NCBI GenBank assembly: GCA_001298545.1
Contig: LJCX01000024.1
Span: 248,001 to 312,000 of the forward strand
DNA length: 64,000 nucleotides
Source: Actinobacteria bacterium OV320
GTDB lineage: Bacteria > Actinomycetota > Actinomycetes > Streptomycetales > Streptomycetaceae
Direction: 5' to 3'
Of the stretch, positions 8,222 through 17,662 are shown piece after piece. The position numbers were made by a program, and so were the translations under genes. Within the stretch, counting starts at the first letter, position 1. Every line of letters starts with the position of its first letter. The notes under the pieces are model-generated. The model had not been told where the DNA came from, searched no databases, and saw only the letters and a program-made list of their open reading frames with translations.

Positions 8222-8402
8222 GGGGCACCTCCACATACCAACCCATACGAGGCCGTCGCCCGACGATCGGGGAACGGCACGGAGAACCACCGTGAAACCT
8301 AAGGATCCCTCCGATCGTGGGCCATCGACAGCTGTCACGCATCCCTGCCGCGGATCTCAGACAGATGTATGAAGAGGTGCGGGAATGCGGGAGAATGCCT
8401 GA
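8222..8402. promoter_or_regulatory. Divergent promoter region of putA and the PucR-type regulator
   Basis: A 181-base gap with no gene. It contains a perfect 10-base palindrome, GACAGCTGTC (8327-8336), and several GATCG-type short dyads. It must hold both divergent promoters and is the natural binding region for the regulator encoded at 8403. Confidence 0.5.
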
Positions 8403-9587
8403 GTGACAGCCGATGCTCCGTCCTTCAATCACGCGGGTGACTACCAGGAGCTGGTCGACGAGATCTCCGAGCTGCTCGGCGCCCCCGCGACCCTGGAGAA
8501 CCGGGATTTCGAACTGATCGCCTTCGGCGCCTACGACAGCGAGGGCGAGCTCGACGCGTCGGCGCTGGATCCCGTGCGCACCCGCTCGATCCTGACCCGG
8601 CGCTCCACGGCGGCCGTCCGCACCTGGTTCGAGGGCTTCGGCATCACCCGCGCGACCGGCCCGGTCCGGATCCCGCCGACCCCGGAGGCCGGCGTGTACC
8701 GGGGACGCGTCTGCCTCCCCGTACGGCACCGGGGGGTCGTCCTCGGCTATGTCTGGCTGCTCGACGACGACCCCGGACCCTCGGACGCCCAGCTGACGGC
8801 CGCGATGGAGGTGACCGGCCGGATCGGCGCCCTGCTCGCCGACGAGGCCCAGCACGGCGCGGACCTCACCCGCGAGCTGCGGGCGGTGCTCACCGCGCAG
8901 CCCGACTGGCAACGGGACATGGCGGTGGCGGAGCTGCGCACCGCGCTCGGCGCCCGCGCGGACGGCCCGCACACGGTGGTGTGCGTGACGCCCTGGCCGT
9001 CAGCCGACCCGGACGACGCGCCCTCGGTGCGTACGCTGCCGGGGGCGACGGCGCTGTGCACCGTGCCGTGGGGCACCGCGTCCCAGTCCCTGGCGCTGCT
9101 GGTCCGCCTGCGCTCGACGGACACCCTCACCCCGGCGACGACGGCGGCGGCCCGGCTGCTGGAGCGGGCGGGAGAGTCCGCCGCGGGAGTGGCCGCCGGG
9201 CGGGCCGGCCTCGCGGAACTCGGCGCCGCCTGGCAGGAGGCCTCGGCGTCGGCGCGGGCGGCGCTCGCGGAGCCCGGCCTCGGCCCGGTCGCCCGGTGGG
9301 CGTCCATCGGCCCCTACCGCCTGCTGACCGCCCTGCCCCAGGAGAGCGCCCAGGACCCCGCCGTACGGACCCTGTTGGCCCCCGCCCACCACGAACTCGC
9401 CTGCACGGCCGAGGTGTACCTCGACTGCGCGGGCCAAGCGGGCCGCACGGCAGCCGAGTTGGGCATCCACCGGCAGACCCTCTACTACCGGCTGTCCCGG
9501 GTGGAACAGCTGACCGGCCTGGATCTGGACGACGGCGAGGACCGGCTGCTCCTGCACATGACACTCAAGGCGGCCCGGCTGCCCTGA
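8403..9587 (+). CDS. PucR-family transcriptional regulator, probably of proline catabolism
   Basis: A 394-residue protein from a GTG start. The N-terminal half (about 1-150) resembles a GAF-like sensor ([44 protein letters not shown]). The C-terminus is the PucR helix-turn-helix: [28 protein letters not shown] (about 352-379). PucR-type proteins usually activate catabolic genes in response to a substrate; Bacillus PutR, the activator of proline utilisation, is of this type. Its divergent position next to putA makes control of putA-pruA by proline the best guess, but this is inference from position. Confidence 0.88.
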   Translation: MTADAPSFNHAGDYQELVDEISELLGAPATLENRDFELIAFGAYDSEGELDASALDPVRTRSILTRRSTAAVRTWFEGFGITRATGPVRIPPTPEAGVYRGRVCLPVRHRGVVLGYVWLLDDDPGPSDAQLTAAMEVTGRIGALLADEAQHGADLTRELRAVLTAQPDWQRDMAVAELRTALGARADGPHTVVCVTPWPSADPDDAPSVRTLPGATALCTVPWGTASQSLALLVRLRSTDTLTPATTAAARLLERAGESAAGVAAGRAGLAELGAAWQEASASARAALAEPGLGPVARWASIGPYRLLTALPQESAQDPAVRTLLAPAHHELACTAEVYLDCAGQAGRTAAELGIHRQTLYYRLSRVEQLTGLDLDDGEDRLLLHMTLKAARLP

Positions 9588-9623
9588 GCCGGCGCTCCGG
9601 GCCCGCCCGGACGACCGCCCGGA

Positions 9624-10214
9624 TCAGCCCTCGGCGGCGCCCGCGATCACCCGGCGCAGCCCCTCGGTGAGCTGCGCCGCGTCGGTCGCCGAGTCCGGGT
9701 CGAAGAGCCACTGGACCATGAGCCCGTTGAGGAGCGTCTGGTAGAAGCGGCCCTCCGTGTCGACGGTCTCCTGGTCGAGCTCGTCCTCCGGGACGCCGTT
9801 GAACATGGGCACGATCCCCGACCGGCCCTGCTCCTGCGCCTCGGCCAGCAGCTTGCGCACCTCGGGGAGCCGGTCGCCCTGCACGATGAGCTCGAAGCTC
9901 AGCAGCCAGACGGCCCGCGTCCGCGGCACCGACCCGATGATGCTCGCCCACACCTCCTGGAAGCGCTCCAGCGACCCGGCGGCCGCCGTCATCTCGCCCC
10001 CCGCACCCCACCCGGGGTCGAACTCGTCGCCGGCGCCCTCGATCAACGAGACGTACGCCTGCACCAGCAGCGCGTCCTTCGACCCGTAGTGGTAGCCGAT
10101 GGACGCCAGGTTGGTCCCCGACTCCTTGACGATGTCCCGCGCGGTCGTACGCAGGAACCCCTTCTCCAGCAGGCAGCGCTTGGCGCCCTCGAGCAGATCC
10201 TCACGGTGTCCCAT
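9624..10214 (-). CDS. TetR-family transcriptional repressor
   Basis: A 196-residue protein, MGHREDLLEGAKRCLLEKGF..., with a TetR helix-turn-helix in the first 50 residues (TTARDIVKESGTNLASIGYHYGSKDALLVQAY) and a C-terminal ligand-binding region. I chose the ATG at 10214 because GGGTGG lies at a workable distance. A GTG three codons earlier (10223) is possible. It is convergent with the PucR gene and divergent from the exporter at 10312. The shared gap carries two near-identical 19-base sites, so it most likely represses the exporter and itself until a drug-like ligand binds. Confidence 0.87.
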   Translation of the reverse strand: MGHREDLLEGAKRCLLEKGFLRTTARDIVKESGTNLASIGYHYGSKDALLVQAYVSLIEGAGDEFDPGWGAGGEMTAAAGSLERFQEVWASIIGSVPRTRAVWLLSFELIVQGDRLPEVRKLLAEAQEQGRSGIVPMFNGVPEDELDQETVDTEGRFYQTLLNGLMVQWLFDPDSATDAAQLTEGLRRVIAGAAEG

Positions 10215-10237
10215 GCCCGCCACCCTACCCCCGATTC

Positions 10238-10282
10238 ATACAACCGTCCTAGACGCATGACTTATACAAGCGTTCTAGACAC
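10238..10282. promoter_or_regulatory. Direct-repeat operator of the TetR/exporter pair
   Basis: Two 19-base copies, ATACAACCGTCCTAGACGC (10238-10256) and ATACAAGCGTTCTAGACAC (10264-10282), lie 26 bases apart between the divergent starts. They differ at four positions. A weaker third copy may follow at about 10290-10303. These are probably TetR binding sites overlapping both promoters. Confidence 0.6.
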
Positions 10283-10311
10283 CCGTTTAATACGCTCGTA
10301 CAGTCACCGTC

Positions 10312-11886
10312 ATGACCAACCCGACGAACTCGACCGACGCGACCGACGCGACGAACACGGTGAGCACGGTGAGCACCCCCGCACCTCCGGCAGGCCGCGC
10401 CGACCGCGCAGGCCGCCGTGAATGGACCGCGCTGGGCGTGCTGATGCTTCCGCTCCTGCTGGTCTCCATGGACGTCTCCGTCCTCTACTTCGCCATCCCG
10501 GCGATCAGCGCGGACCTGAGTCCGACCGGCACCCAGCAGCTGTGGATCTTCGACATCTACGCCTTCGTGCTGGCGGGCCTGCTGATGACGATGGGCTCGC
10601 TCGGCGACCGCATCGGCCACCGCAGGCTGCTGATGATCGGCGCCGCCGCCTTCGGCGCCGCCTCACTGACCGCCGCGTACGCGAACAGCGCCGAGACCCT
10701 GATCGCGGCCCGCGCGGTCCTCGGCATCGGCGGCGCGACCCTGATGCCCGCGACGATGGCCCTGATCCGCACGATGTTCACCGACCCGGGCCAGCGCGCG
10801 AAGGCGATCGGCATGTGGTCCGCGGTGATGACGGGCGGTATCGCGCTCGGCTCGGTGATGAGCGGCCTGCTGGTGCAGTACTTCTGGTGGGGCTCGGTCT
10901 TCCTGGTCAACCTGCCCGCGATGGCCCTGCTGCTCGTCCTCGGCCCGGCCCTGCTGCCGGAGTCCCGCGACCCCGCCCCCGGCCGCTTCGACTGGCCGAG
11001 CGTCCCGCTGTCGATGGCCGCCGTCCTGCCCGTGATCTACGGCCTGAAGGAGATCCCCTCCGAGGGCTGGCACGCGCGGTACGTCGTCTCGGTCACCGTC
11101 GGCCTGCTCTTCGCGGTCCTCTTCGTCCACCGCCAGCGCACCGCGGCCGCGCCGATGATCTCCCCGGCCCTGTTCCGCGGCCGCGGTTTCGCCCCGGCCC
11201 TCGTCCTCAACCTGGTCTCCGCCTTCGGCATGCTGGGTTCGGCGTTCTTCACCACCCAGTACCTCCAGTCGGTCCTCGGCAGGAGCGCGCTGGAAGCGGC
11301 CCTGTGGGCGCTGCTCCCGTCGGTGCCGATCGGCCTGGCGGCCCCGGTCGCGACCACCCTGGTCCAAAAGGGCGTCGACCGCGCCTACGTGGTGACGGCC
11401 GGCTTCGCGATCGGCGCGAGCGGCTACGCGCTGCTGGCCCTCGCCGGTACGGACTCGATGTGGCTCGTGCTGACCGCCTGCGCGGTCCTGGCCTGCGGGA
11501 TCGTCATGGTCCTGTCCCAGATGACGGACCTGGCCCTGGGCGCGGCCCCGGTCGAACGGGCGGGCTCCGCGGCTGCCCTGCTGGAGACCGGCACCGAGTT
11601 CGGCGGCGCCCTCGGCATGGCCGTCCTCGGCTCCATCGGCACGGCGATCTACCGCCACGACATCCCGGCCACTGCCCCGGCCGAGGCCCGCGAGACCCTC
11701 GGCGGCGCCCTGGCGGTGGCGGGCCGTCTCCCGGGGCGCACGGGAGACGCCCTGACGACGACGGCACGCGAGGCGTTCACCAGTGGCATGCACGGCGCGG
11801 CGATCGCCGGAGCGGTACTCCTCGCCGGAGCGGCGGCAGCGGCTTCGCTCACGCTGCGGCGGATCCTGGTCGACGACAAGAACTGA
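10312..11886 (+). CDS. MFS drug exporter (DHA2, 14-helix QacA/SmvA-like)
   Basis: A 524-residue integral membrane protein. The 14-transmembrane DHA2 pattern is seen, with the first helix LPLLLVSMDVSVLYFAIPAI, the loop motif GSLGDRIGHRRLLMIG (about 94-109) and the antiporter motif region AVMTGGIALGSVMSGLLVQ. The closest remembered relatives are the proton-driven multidrug exporters SmvA and QacA (methyl viologen, dyes, quaternary ammonium). The N-terminus has a Thr/Asn/Asp-rich cytoplasmic tail of about 25 residues. It is divergent from the TetR gene at 9624, which is the likely repressor. It ends in a hairpin. Confidence 0.88.
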   Translation: MTNPTNSTDATDATNTVSTVSTPAPPAGRADRAGRREWTALGVLMLPLLLVSMDVSVLYFAIPAISADLSPTGTQQLWIFDIYAFVLAGLLMTMGSLGDRIGHRRLLMIGAAAFGAASLTAAYANSAETLIAARAVLGIGGATLMPATMALIRTMFTDPGQRAKAIGMWSAVMTGGIALGSVMSGLLVQYFWWGSVFLVNLPAMALLLVLGPALLPESRDPAPGRFDWPSVPLSMAAVLPVIYGLKEIPSEGWHARYVVSVTVGLLFAVLFVHRQRTAAAPMISPALFRGRGFAPALVLNLVSAFGMLGSAFFTTQYLQSVLGRSALEAALWALLPSVPIGLAAPVATTLVQKGVDRAYVVTAGFAIGASGYALLALAGTDSMWLVLTACAVLACGIVMVLSQMTDLALGAAPVERAGSAAALLETGTEFGGALGMAVLGSIGTAIYRHDIPATAPAEARETLGGALAVAGRLPGRTGDALTTTAREAFTSGMHGAAIAGAVLLAGAAAAASLTLRRILVDDKN

Positions 11887-11897
11887 CCCAAGCAAAA

Positions 11898-11936
11898 GGA
11901 GCCGGGCGGACTGGATCACCCAGCCCACCCGGCTCC
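11898..11936 (+). terminator. Terminator after the MFS exporter
   Basis: GGAGCCGGG (11898-11906) pairs with CCCGGCTCC (11928-11936). The loop contains a further short CTGG/CCAG stem. It begins 12 bases after the exporter stop. Confidence 0.65.
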
Positions 11937-11962
11937 AACTTTCAATCCACGCTCAGCAATTC

Positions 11963-12033
11963 CAGCCCGTCCGGCGTTCGAGGACGAGGCCCCTTCAGGG
12001 CCGAAGCGGGGGCCTGGGGGCGGCAGCCCCCAG
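11963..12033. repeat. Dispersed Streptomyces-type intergenic repeat
   Basis: CAGCCCGTCCGGCGTTCGAG is followed by a GGCCC/GGGCC mini-hairpin and then CTGGGGG-CGGCAG-CCCCCAG (12014-12033). I recognise this as a repeat found in many copies between Streptomyces genes; that is from memory, not a search. It lies between convergent genes (the exporter and serA) and may act as a terminator for serA. Confidence 0.6.
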
Positions 12034-12047
12034 TACGTGCGGCAACC

Positions 12048-13637
12048 TCAGACGAGGTTCACCGCACGAGCGGACGTCGCGCCGATCTCCTCGGCGACCT
12101 CCGCCAGCACCCCGGCGGGCACCGCGTCGTCGACGGTCAGAACGGCCAGCGCCTCGCCACCGACCGCCGCGCGGGCGACCTGCATGCCGGCGATGTTGAT
12201 GCCCGCCTCGCCGAAGACCCGGCCCACGGTGCCGACGACACCCGGACGGTCCTCGTACTTGAGGACGACCATGTGGTCGGCGAGCGCGAGGTCGACGTCG
12301 TACTCGCCGACCGCGACGATCTTCTGGAGGTGCTTCGGACCGGCCAGCGTGCCGGAGACCGACACCTCCTCGCCGTCCGAGAGCGTGCCGCGCACGGTGA
12401 CGACGTTGCGGTGGTCGGCCGACTCGGAGCTGGTGGTCAGCCGCACCTCGACGCCGCGCTCCTGCGCGAACAGCGGGGCGTTGACGTAACTGACGGTCTC
12501 GTCGACGACGTCCTCGAAGACACCCTTGAGAGCCGACAGCTCCAGCACCTTCACGTCGTGCTGGGTGATCTCGCCGTACACCTCGACGTCGAGGCGGACC
12601 GCGACCTCACCCGCGAGCGCGGTGAAGATGCGGCCGAGGCGCTCGGCGAGGGGCAGACCGGGCTTGACGTCCTCGGCGATGACACCGCCCTGGACGTTCA
12701 CCGCGTCCGGCACCAGCTCGCCCGCGAGGGCGAGGCGCACCGAACGCGCGACCGCGATACCGGCCTTCTCCTGGGCCTCGTCGGTCGAGGCGCCGAGGTG
12801 CGGGGTGGCCACGACCTGGTCGAACTCGAAGAGCGGGGAGTCCGTGCAGGGCTCCTTCGCGTACACGTCGAGGCCGGCGCCGGCGACGCGGCCCTCCTTC
12901 AGCGCCGAGTACAGCGCCTCCTCGTCGACGATCCCGCCGCGCGCGGCATTGACGATGCGCACGCTCGGCTTGACCTTGCGCAGCGCCTCGTCGCCGATCA
13001 GACCGACCGTCTCGGGGGTCTTGGGCAGGTGGACGGTGATGAAGTCGGCGACCTCGAGCAGCTCGTCCAGCGAAAGGACCTTCACGCCCATCTGCGCGGC
13101 GCGGGCGGGCTGGATGTAGGGGTCGTAGGCGACGACCTTCATACCGAAGCCGGACATGCGCTGCGCGACGAGCGCGCCGATGCGGCCGAGGCCCACGACG
13201 CCGAGGGTCTTCTCGGCCAGCTCGACGCCCGTGTACTTGCTGCGCTTCCACTCGCCGTTCTTCAGCGCGGCGTTGGCCTGCGGAATGTGGCGGGCGGTGG
13301 CGAGCAGCAGACCGCAGGCCAGTTCGGCGGCGGTCACGATGTTGGAGGTGGGGGCGTTGACGACCATCACGCCCGCCTTGGTGGCGGACGGAACGTCGAC
13401 ATTGTCCAGGCCGACGCCGGCTCGTGCGACGACCTTCAGTTTCTTCGCGGCGGCGATCGCCTCGGCGTCGACCTTGGTGGCCGAGCGGATCAGGATCGCG
13501 TCGACATCGGCGATGGCCGGGAGCAGTTCGGCTCGGTCCGCTCCGTTGGCGTGCCGGATCTCGAAGTCCGGGCCGAGCGCGTCCACGGTCGCGGGCGACA
13601 GCTCTTCAGCGATGAGTACGACAGGTTTCGAGCTCAC
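12048..13637 (-). CDS. serA: D-3-phosphoglycerate dehydrogenase
   Basis: A 529-residue protein from a GTG at 13637 (VSSKPVVLIAEELSPATVD). It oxidises 3-phosphoglycerate to 3-phosphohydroxypyruvate with NAD, the first step of serine synthesis. It is the long, mycobacterial-type enzyme: substrate and NAD domains (LGVVGLGRIGALVAQR near 140; NAARGGIVDEEAL; catalytic His in TPHLGAS near 280), then an intervening allosteric domain, then a C-terminal ACT domain (LKYEDRPGVVGTVGRVFGEAGINIAGMQV) where serine feedback would act. It lies downstream of ilvC on the same strand, with two hairpins between them, so it probably has its own transcript. An AGGA ribosome binding site supports the GTG over an in-frame ATG four codons upstream. 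Confidence 0.95.
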   Translation of the reverse strand: MSSKPVVLIAEELSPATVDALGPDFEIRHANGADRAELLPAIADVDAILIRSATKVDAEAIAAAKKLKVVARAGVGLDNVDVPSATKAGVMVVNAPTSNIVTAAELACGLLLATARHIPQANAALKNGEWKRSKYTGVELAEKTLGVVGLGRIGALVAQRMSGFGMKVVAYDPYIQPARAAQMGVKVLSLDELLEVADFITVHLPKTPETVGLIGDEALRKVKPSVRIVNAARGGIVDEEALYSALKEGRVAGAGLDVYAKEPCTDSPLFEFDQVVATPHLGASTDEAQEKAGIAVARSVRLALAGELVPDAVNVQGGVIAEDVKPGLPLAERLGRIFTALAGEVAVRLDVEVYGEITQHDVKVLELSALKGVFEDVVDETVSYVNAPLFAQERGVEVRLTTSSESADHRNVVTVRGTLSDGEEVSVSGTLAGPKHLQKIVAVGEYDVDLALADHMVVLKYEDRPGVVGTVGRVFGEAGINIAGMQVARAAVGGEALAVLTVDDAVPAGVLAEVAEEIGATSARAVNLV

Positions 13638-13830
13638 GTGAGTCCTCACAAGTCCAAAGCGTGCGGACGGCCGTCCCGACGGCCGCAGGCGGAGGAGGGG
13701 CTAGCCGCGTGGAAGACGCACGACGCTGTGGGCCTGACGCGTATGTAGTGCAGCAGTCTAGTGCCGCGACGGCGGTCGCCTCACGCCTCCGCGGAAGGAT
13801 CACCCGTCCGTGGTGGACGGGATGGACAAC

Positions 13831-13857
13831 GGGGCCGGAGCGATCTGCTCCGGCCCC
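13831..13857 (-). terminator. Terminator downstream of ilvC
   Basis: A perfect 11-bp stem, GGGGCCGGAGC (13831-13841), loop GATCT, then GCTCCGGCCCC (13847-13857), starting 14 bases past the ilvC stop. A second smaller stem, CCCGTCC-GTGGT-GGACGGG, follows at about 13803-13821. Confidence 0.8.
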
Positions 13858-13870
13858 CCGTCCCGAGGCC

Positions 13871-15533
<1,663 letters not shown>

Positions 15534-15554
15534 GTCTTCTTACGTCTCTCTCGC

Positions 15555-17408
15555 TCAGTCGTCTTCGTTGTCGCCGAAGTCGGGGCGGACGTCCCGGGCG
15601 GCCAGGATCTCGTCGTTGGAGGTGCCGGCGGCGACCATCGGCCACACCATCGCGTCCTCGTGGACGATGAAGTCGACGACGACCGGGCGGTCGTTGATGG
15701 AGTTGGCCTCCTCGATGACCTTGTCGAGGTCGTCGGGGGACTCGCAGCGGATCGCGTGGCAGCCCATGGCCTCCGACAGCTTCACGAAGTCGGGGACGCG
15801 GGTACCGCGGGCGTCCGGGTTGACGTCGTTCGGGCCGGAGTGCAGCACGGTGTTGGAGTAGCGCTGGTTGTAGAACAGCGTCTGCCACTGGCGGACCATG
15901 CCGAGGGCGCCGTTGTTGATGATGGCGACCTTGATCGGGATGTTGTTCAGGGCGCAGGTGGTGAGTTCCTGATTGGTCATCTGGAAGCATCCGTCGCCGT
16001 CGATGGCCCAGACGGTCCGCGCCGGCGCGCCGGCCTTGGCGCCCATGGCGGCCGGGACGGCGTAGCCCATGGTGCCCGCGCCGCCCGAGTTCAGCCAGGT
16101 GGCGGGCTTGTCGTACTGGATGAAGTGGGCGGCCCACATCTGGTGCTGGCCGACGCCCGCGGTGAAGATCGTGCCCTCGGGGGCGAGCTGCCCGACGCGC
16201 TCGATGACCTGCTGCGGGGAGAGCGAGCCGTCGGCGGGCTGGTCGTAGCCCAGCGGATAGGTCTCGCGCCAGCGGTCGAGGTCCTTCCACCAGGCGGTGT
16301 AGTCGCCGGTCTGGCCCTCGCTGTGCTCCTTCTGCACCGCCTGGATCAGGTCGGCGATGACCTCGCGGGCGTCCCCCACGATCGGCACGTCGGCGGCGCG
16401 GTTCTTGCCGATCTCGGCCGGGTCGATGTCCGCGTGGACGATCTTGGCGTACGGCGCGAAGCTGTCGAGCTTGCCGGTGACCCGGTCGTCGAAGCGGGCG
16501 CCGAGGGCGACGATCAGGTCGGCCTTCTGCAGACCGGTGACGGCGGCCACCGAGCCGTGCATGCCCGGCATGCCCAGGTGCTGCGGGTGGCTGTCGGGGA
16601 AGGCGCCCAGTGCCATCAGCGTGGTGGTGACGGGCGCGCCGGTCAGCTCGGCGAGGACCTTCAGCTCGGCGGTGGCGCCGGCCTTGAGGACACCGCCGCC
16701 GACGTACAGGATCGGCCGCTTGGCGGCGGTGATCAGCTTGGCGGCCTCGCGGATCTGCTTGGCGTGCGGCTTGGTCACCGGGCGGTAGCCGGGCAGGTCC
16801 ATGACCGGCGGCCAGGAGAACGTCGTCCTCGCCTGGAGGAGGTCCTTGGGGATGTCGACCAGGACCGGGCCGGGGCGGCCGGTGGAGGCGATGTGGAAGG
16901 CCTGCGCGATCACCCGGGGGATGTCCTCGGCCTTGGTGACCAGGAAGCTGTGCTTGGTGATCGGCATGGTGATGCCGACGATGTCCGCCTCCTGGAAGGC
17001 GTCCGTGCCGATCGCCTTCGACGCCACCTGGCCGGTGATCGCCACGAGCGGCACCGAGTCCATGTGGGCGTCGGCGATCGGGGTCACCAGATTGGTGGCG
17101 CCCGGCCCCGAGGTGGCCATGCAGACGCCGACCCGGCCGGTGGCCTGCGCGTATCCGGTGGCCGCGTGGCCGGCGCCCTGCTCGTGCCGGACCAGGACGT
17201 GGCGGACCCTCGTCGAGTCCATCATCGGGTCGTAGGCGGGCAGGATCGTGCCGCCGGGAATGCCGAATACCGTCTCGGCGCCGACCTCCTCGAGAGAACG
17301 GATGAGGGACTGCGCACCCGTCACGTGCTCGACGGTCGCGGAGTGCTGTCCTCCGGATCGGGGCCGCGGCTGCGGATGGGCCCCGGTGGCCTGCTCGGTC
17401 ATCGGCAT
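15555..17408 (-). CDS. ilvB: Acetolactate synthase large (catalytic) subunit
   Basis: A 617-residue ThDP- and FAD-dependent enzyme that condenses two pyruvates, or pyruvate with 2-oxobutyrate, as the first common step of branched-chain amino acid synthesis. Visible marks: [16 protein letters not shown] with the catalytic glutamate region [15 protein letters not shown], the FAD region, and the ThDP motif beginning [12 protein letters not shown] near residue 470. The first 35 residues are a poorly conserved extension rich in Pro, Gln and Gly. Two ATGs are close together (17408 and 17402); GAGAAGAG is better spaced for the second. Expression is probably governed by the leader peptide and attenuator upstream. 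Confidence 0.96.
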   Translation of the reverse strand: MPMTEQATGAHPQPRPRSGGQHSATVEHVTGAQSLIRSLEEVGAETVFGIPGGTILPAYDPMMDSTRVRHVLVRHEQGAGHAATGYAQATGRVGVCMATSGPGATNLVTPIADAHMDSVPLVAITGQVASKAIGTDAFQEADIVGITMPITKHSFLVTKAEDIPRVIAQAFHIASTGRPGPVLVDIPKDLLQARTTFSWPPVMDLPGYRPVTKPHAKQIREAAKLITAAKRPILYVGGGVLKAGATAELKVLAELTGAPVTTTLMALGAFPDSHPQHLGMPGMHGSVAAVTGLQKADLIVALGARFDDRVTGKLDSFAPYAKIVHADIDPAEIGKNRAADVPIVGDAREVIADLIQAVQKEHSEGQTGDYTAWWKDLDRWRETYPLGYDQPADGSLSPQQVIERVGQLAPEGTIFTAGVGQHQMWAAHFIQYDKPATWLNSGGAGTMGYAVPAAMGAKAGAPARTVWAIDGDGCFQMTNQELTTCALNNIPIKVAIINNGALGMVRQWQTLFYNQRYSNTVLHSGPNDVNPDARGTRVPDFVKLSEAMGCHAIRCESPDDLDKVIEEANSINDRPVVVDFIVHEDAMVWPMVAAGTSNDEILAARDVRPDFGDNEDD

Positions 17409-17494
17409 TCTCTTCTCGATGCTGAGGGTTTTACTGAGGGTCTTGCTCAGGGTCTTTCAGAGCTGCGGCACGCGGGCCGCGGCGGGTTTTGTGC

Positions 17495-17531
17495 AACAAA
17501 AAACCCCTCGTGCCAAAAGGCAAGCGAGGGG
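17495..17531 (-). terminator. Attenuator (intrinsic terminator) in the ilvB leader
   Basis: Read on the minus strand: CCCCTCG, a loop with an inner TGCC/GGCA stem, CGAGGGG, then TTTTTTGTTG. This is a textbook stem plus U-run, rare in such GC-rich DNA. It lies 86 bases before the ilvB start and 57 bases after the leader-peptide stop, so it cannot be the end of the previous gene and must control entry into ilvB. Confidence 0.85.
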
Positions 17532-17587
17532 AGCGCGCCGGGTGTGGGTCGCTGGGAGTTCCGGGTCCGTCCGGAGCGTCACCAGCT

Positions 17588-17629
17588 TCAGCCGACGCGC
17601 TTTCCAAGTACGAGAATTCGGGTGCGCAT
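17588..17629 (-). CDS. ilvB leader peptide (13 residues)
   Basis: The peptide MRTRILVLGKRVG ends in TGA. It has five branched-chain residues of 13 (Ile, Leu, Val, Leu, Val), four of them consecutive, and a strong purine-rich ribosome binding site (GGGGGGAGGG). It lies directly before the terminator at 17495-17531 and ilvB. This is the layout of ribosome-mediated attenuation: stalling at ILVL codons when charged tRNAs are scarce would allow read-through into ilvBN. An antiterminator fold was not worked out. The mechanism is inferred from layout and from known actinobacterial ilvB leaders. Confidence 0.82.
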   Translation of the reverse strand: MRTRILVLGKRVG

Positions 17630-17662
17630 GGCATTGACCCTCCCCCCGGCGCGCACCGACTG

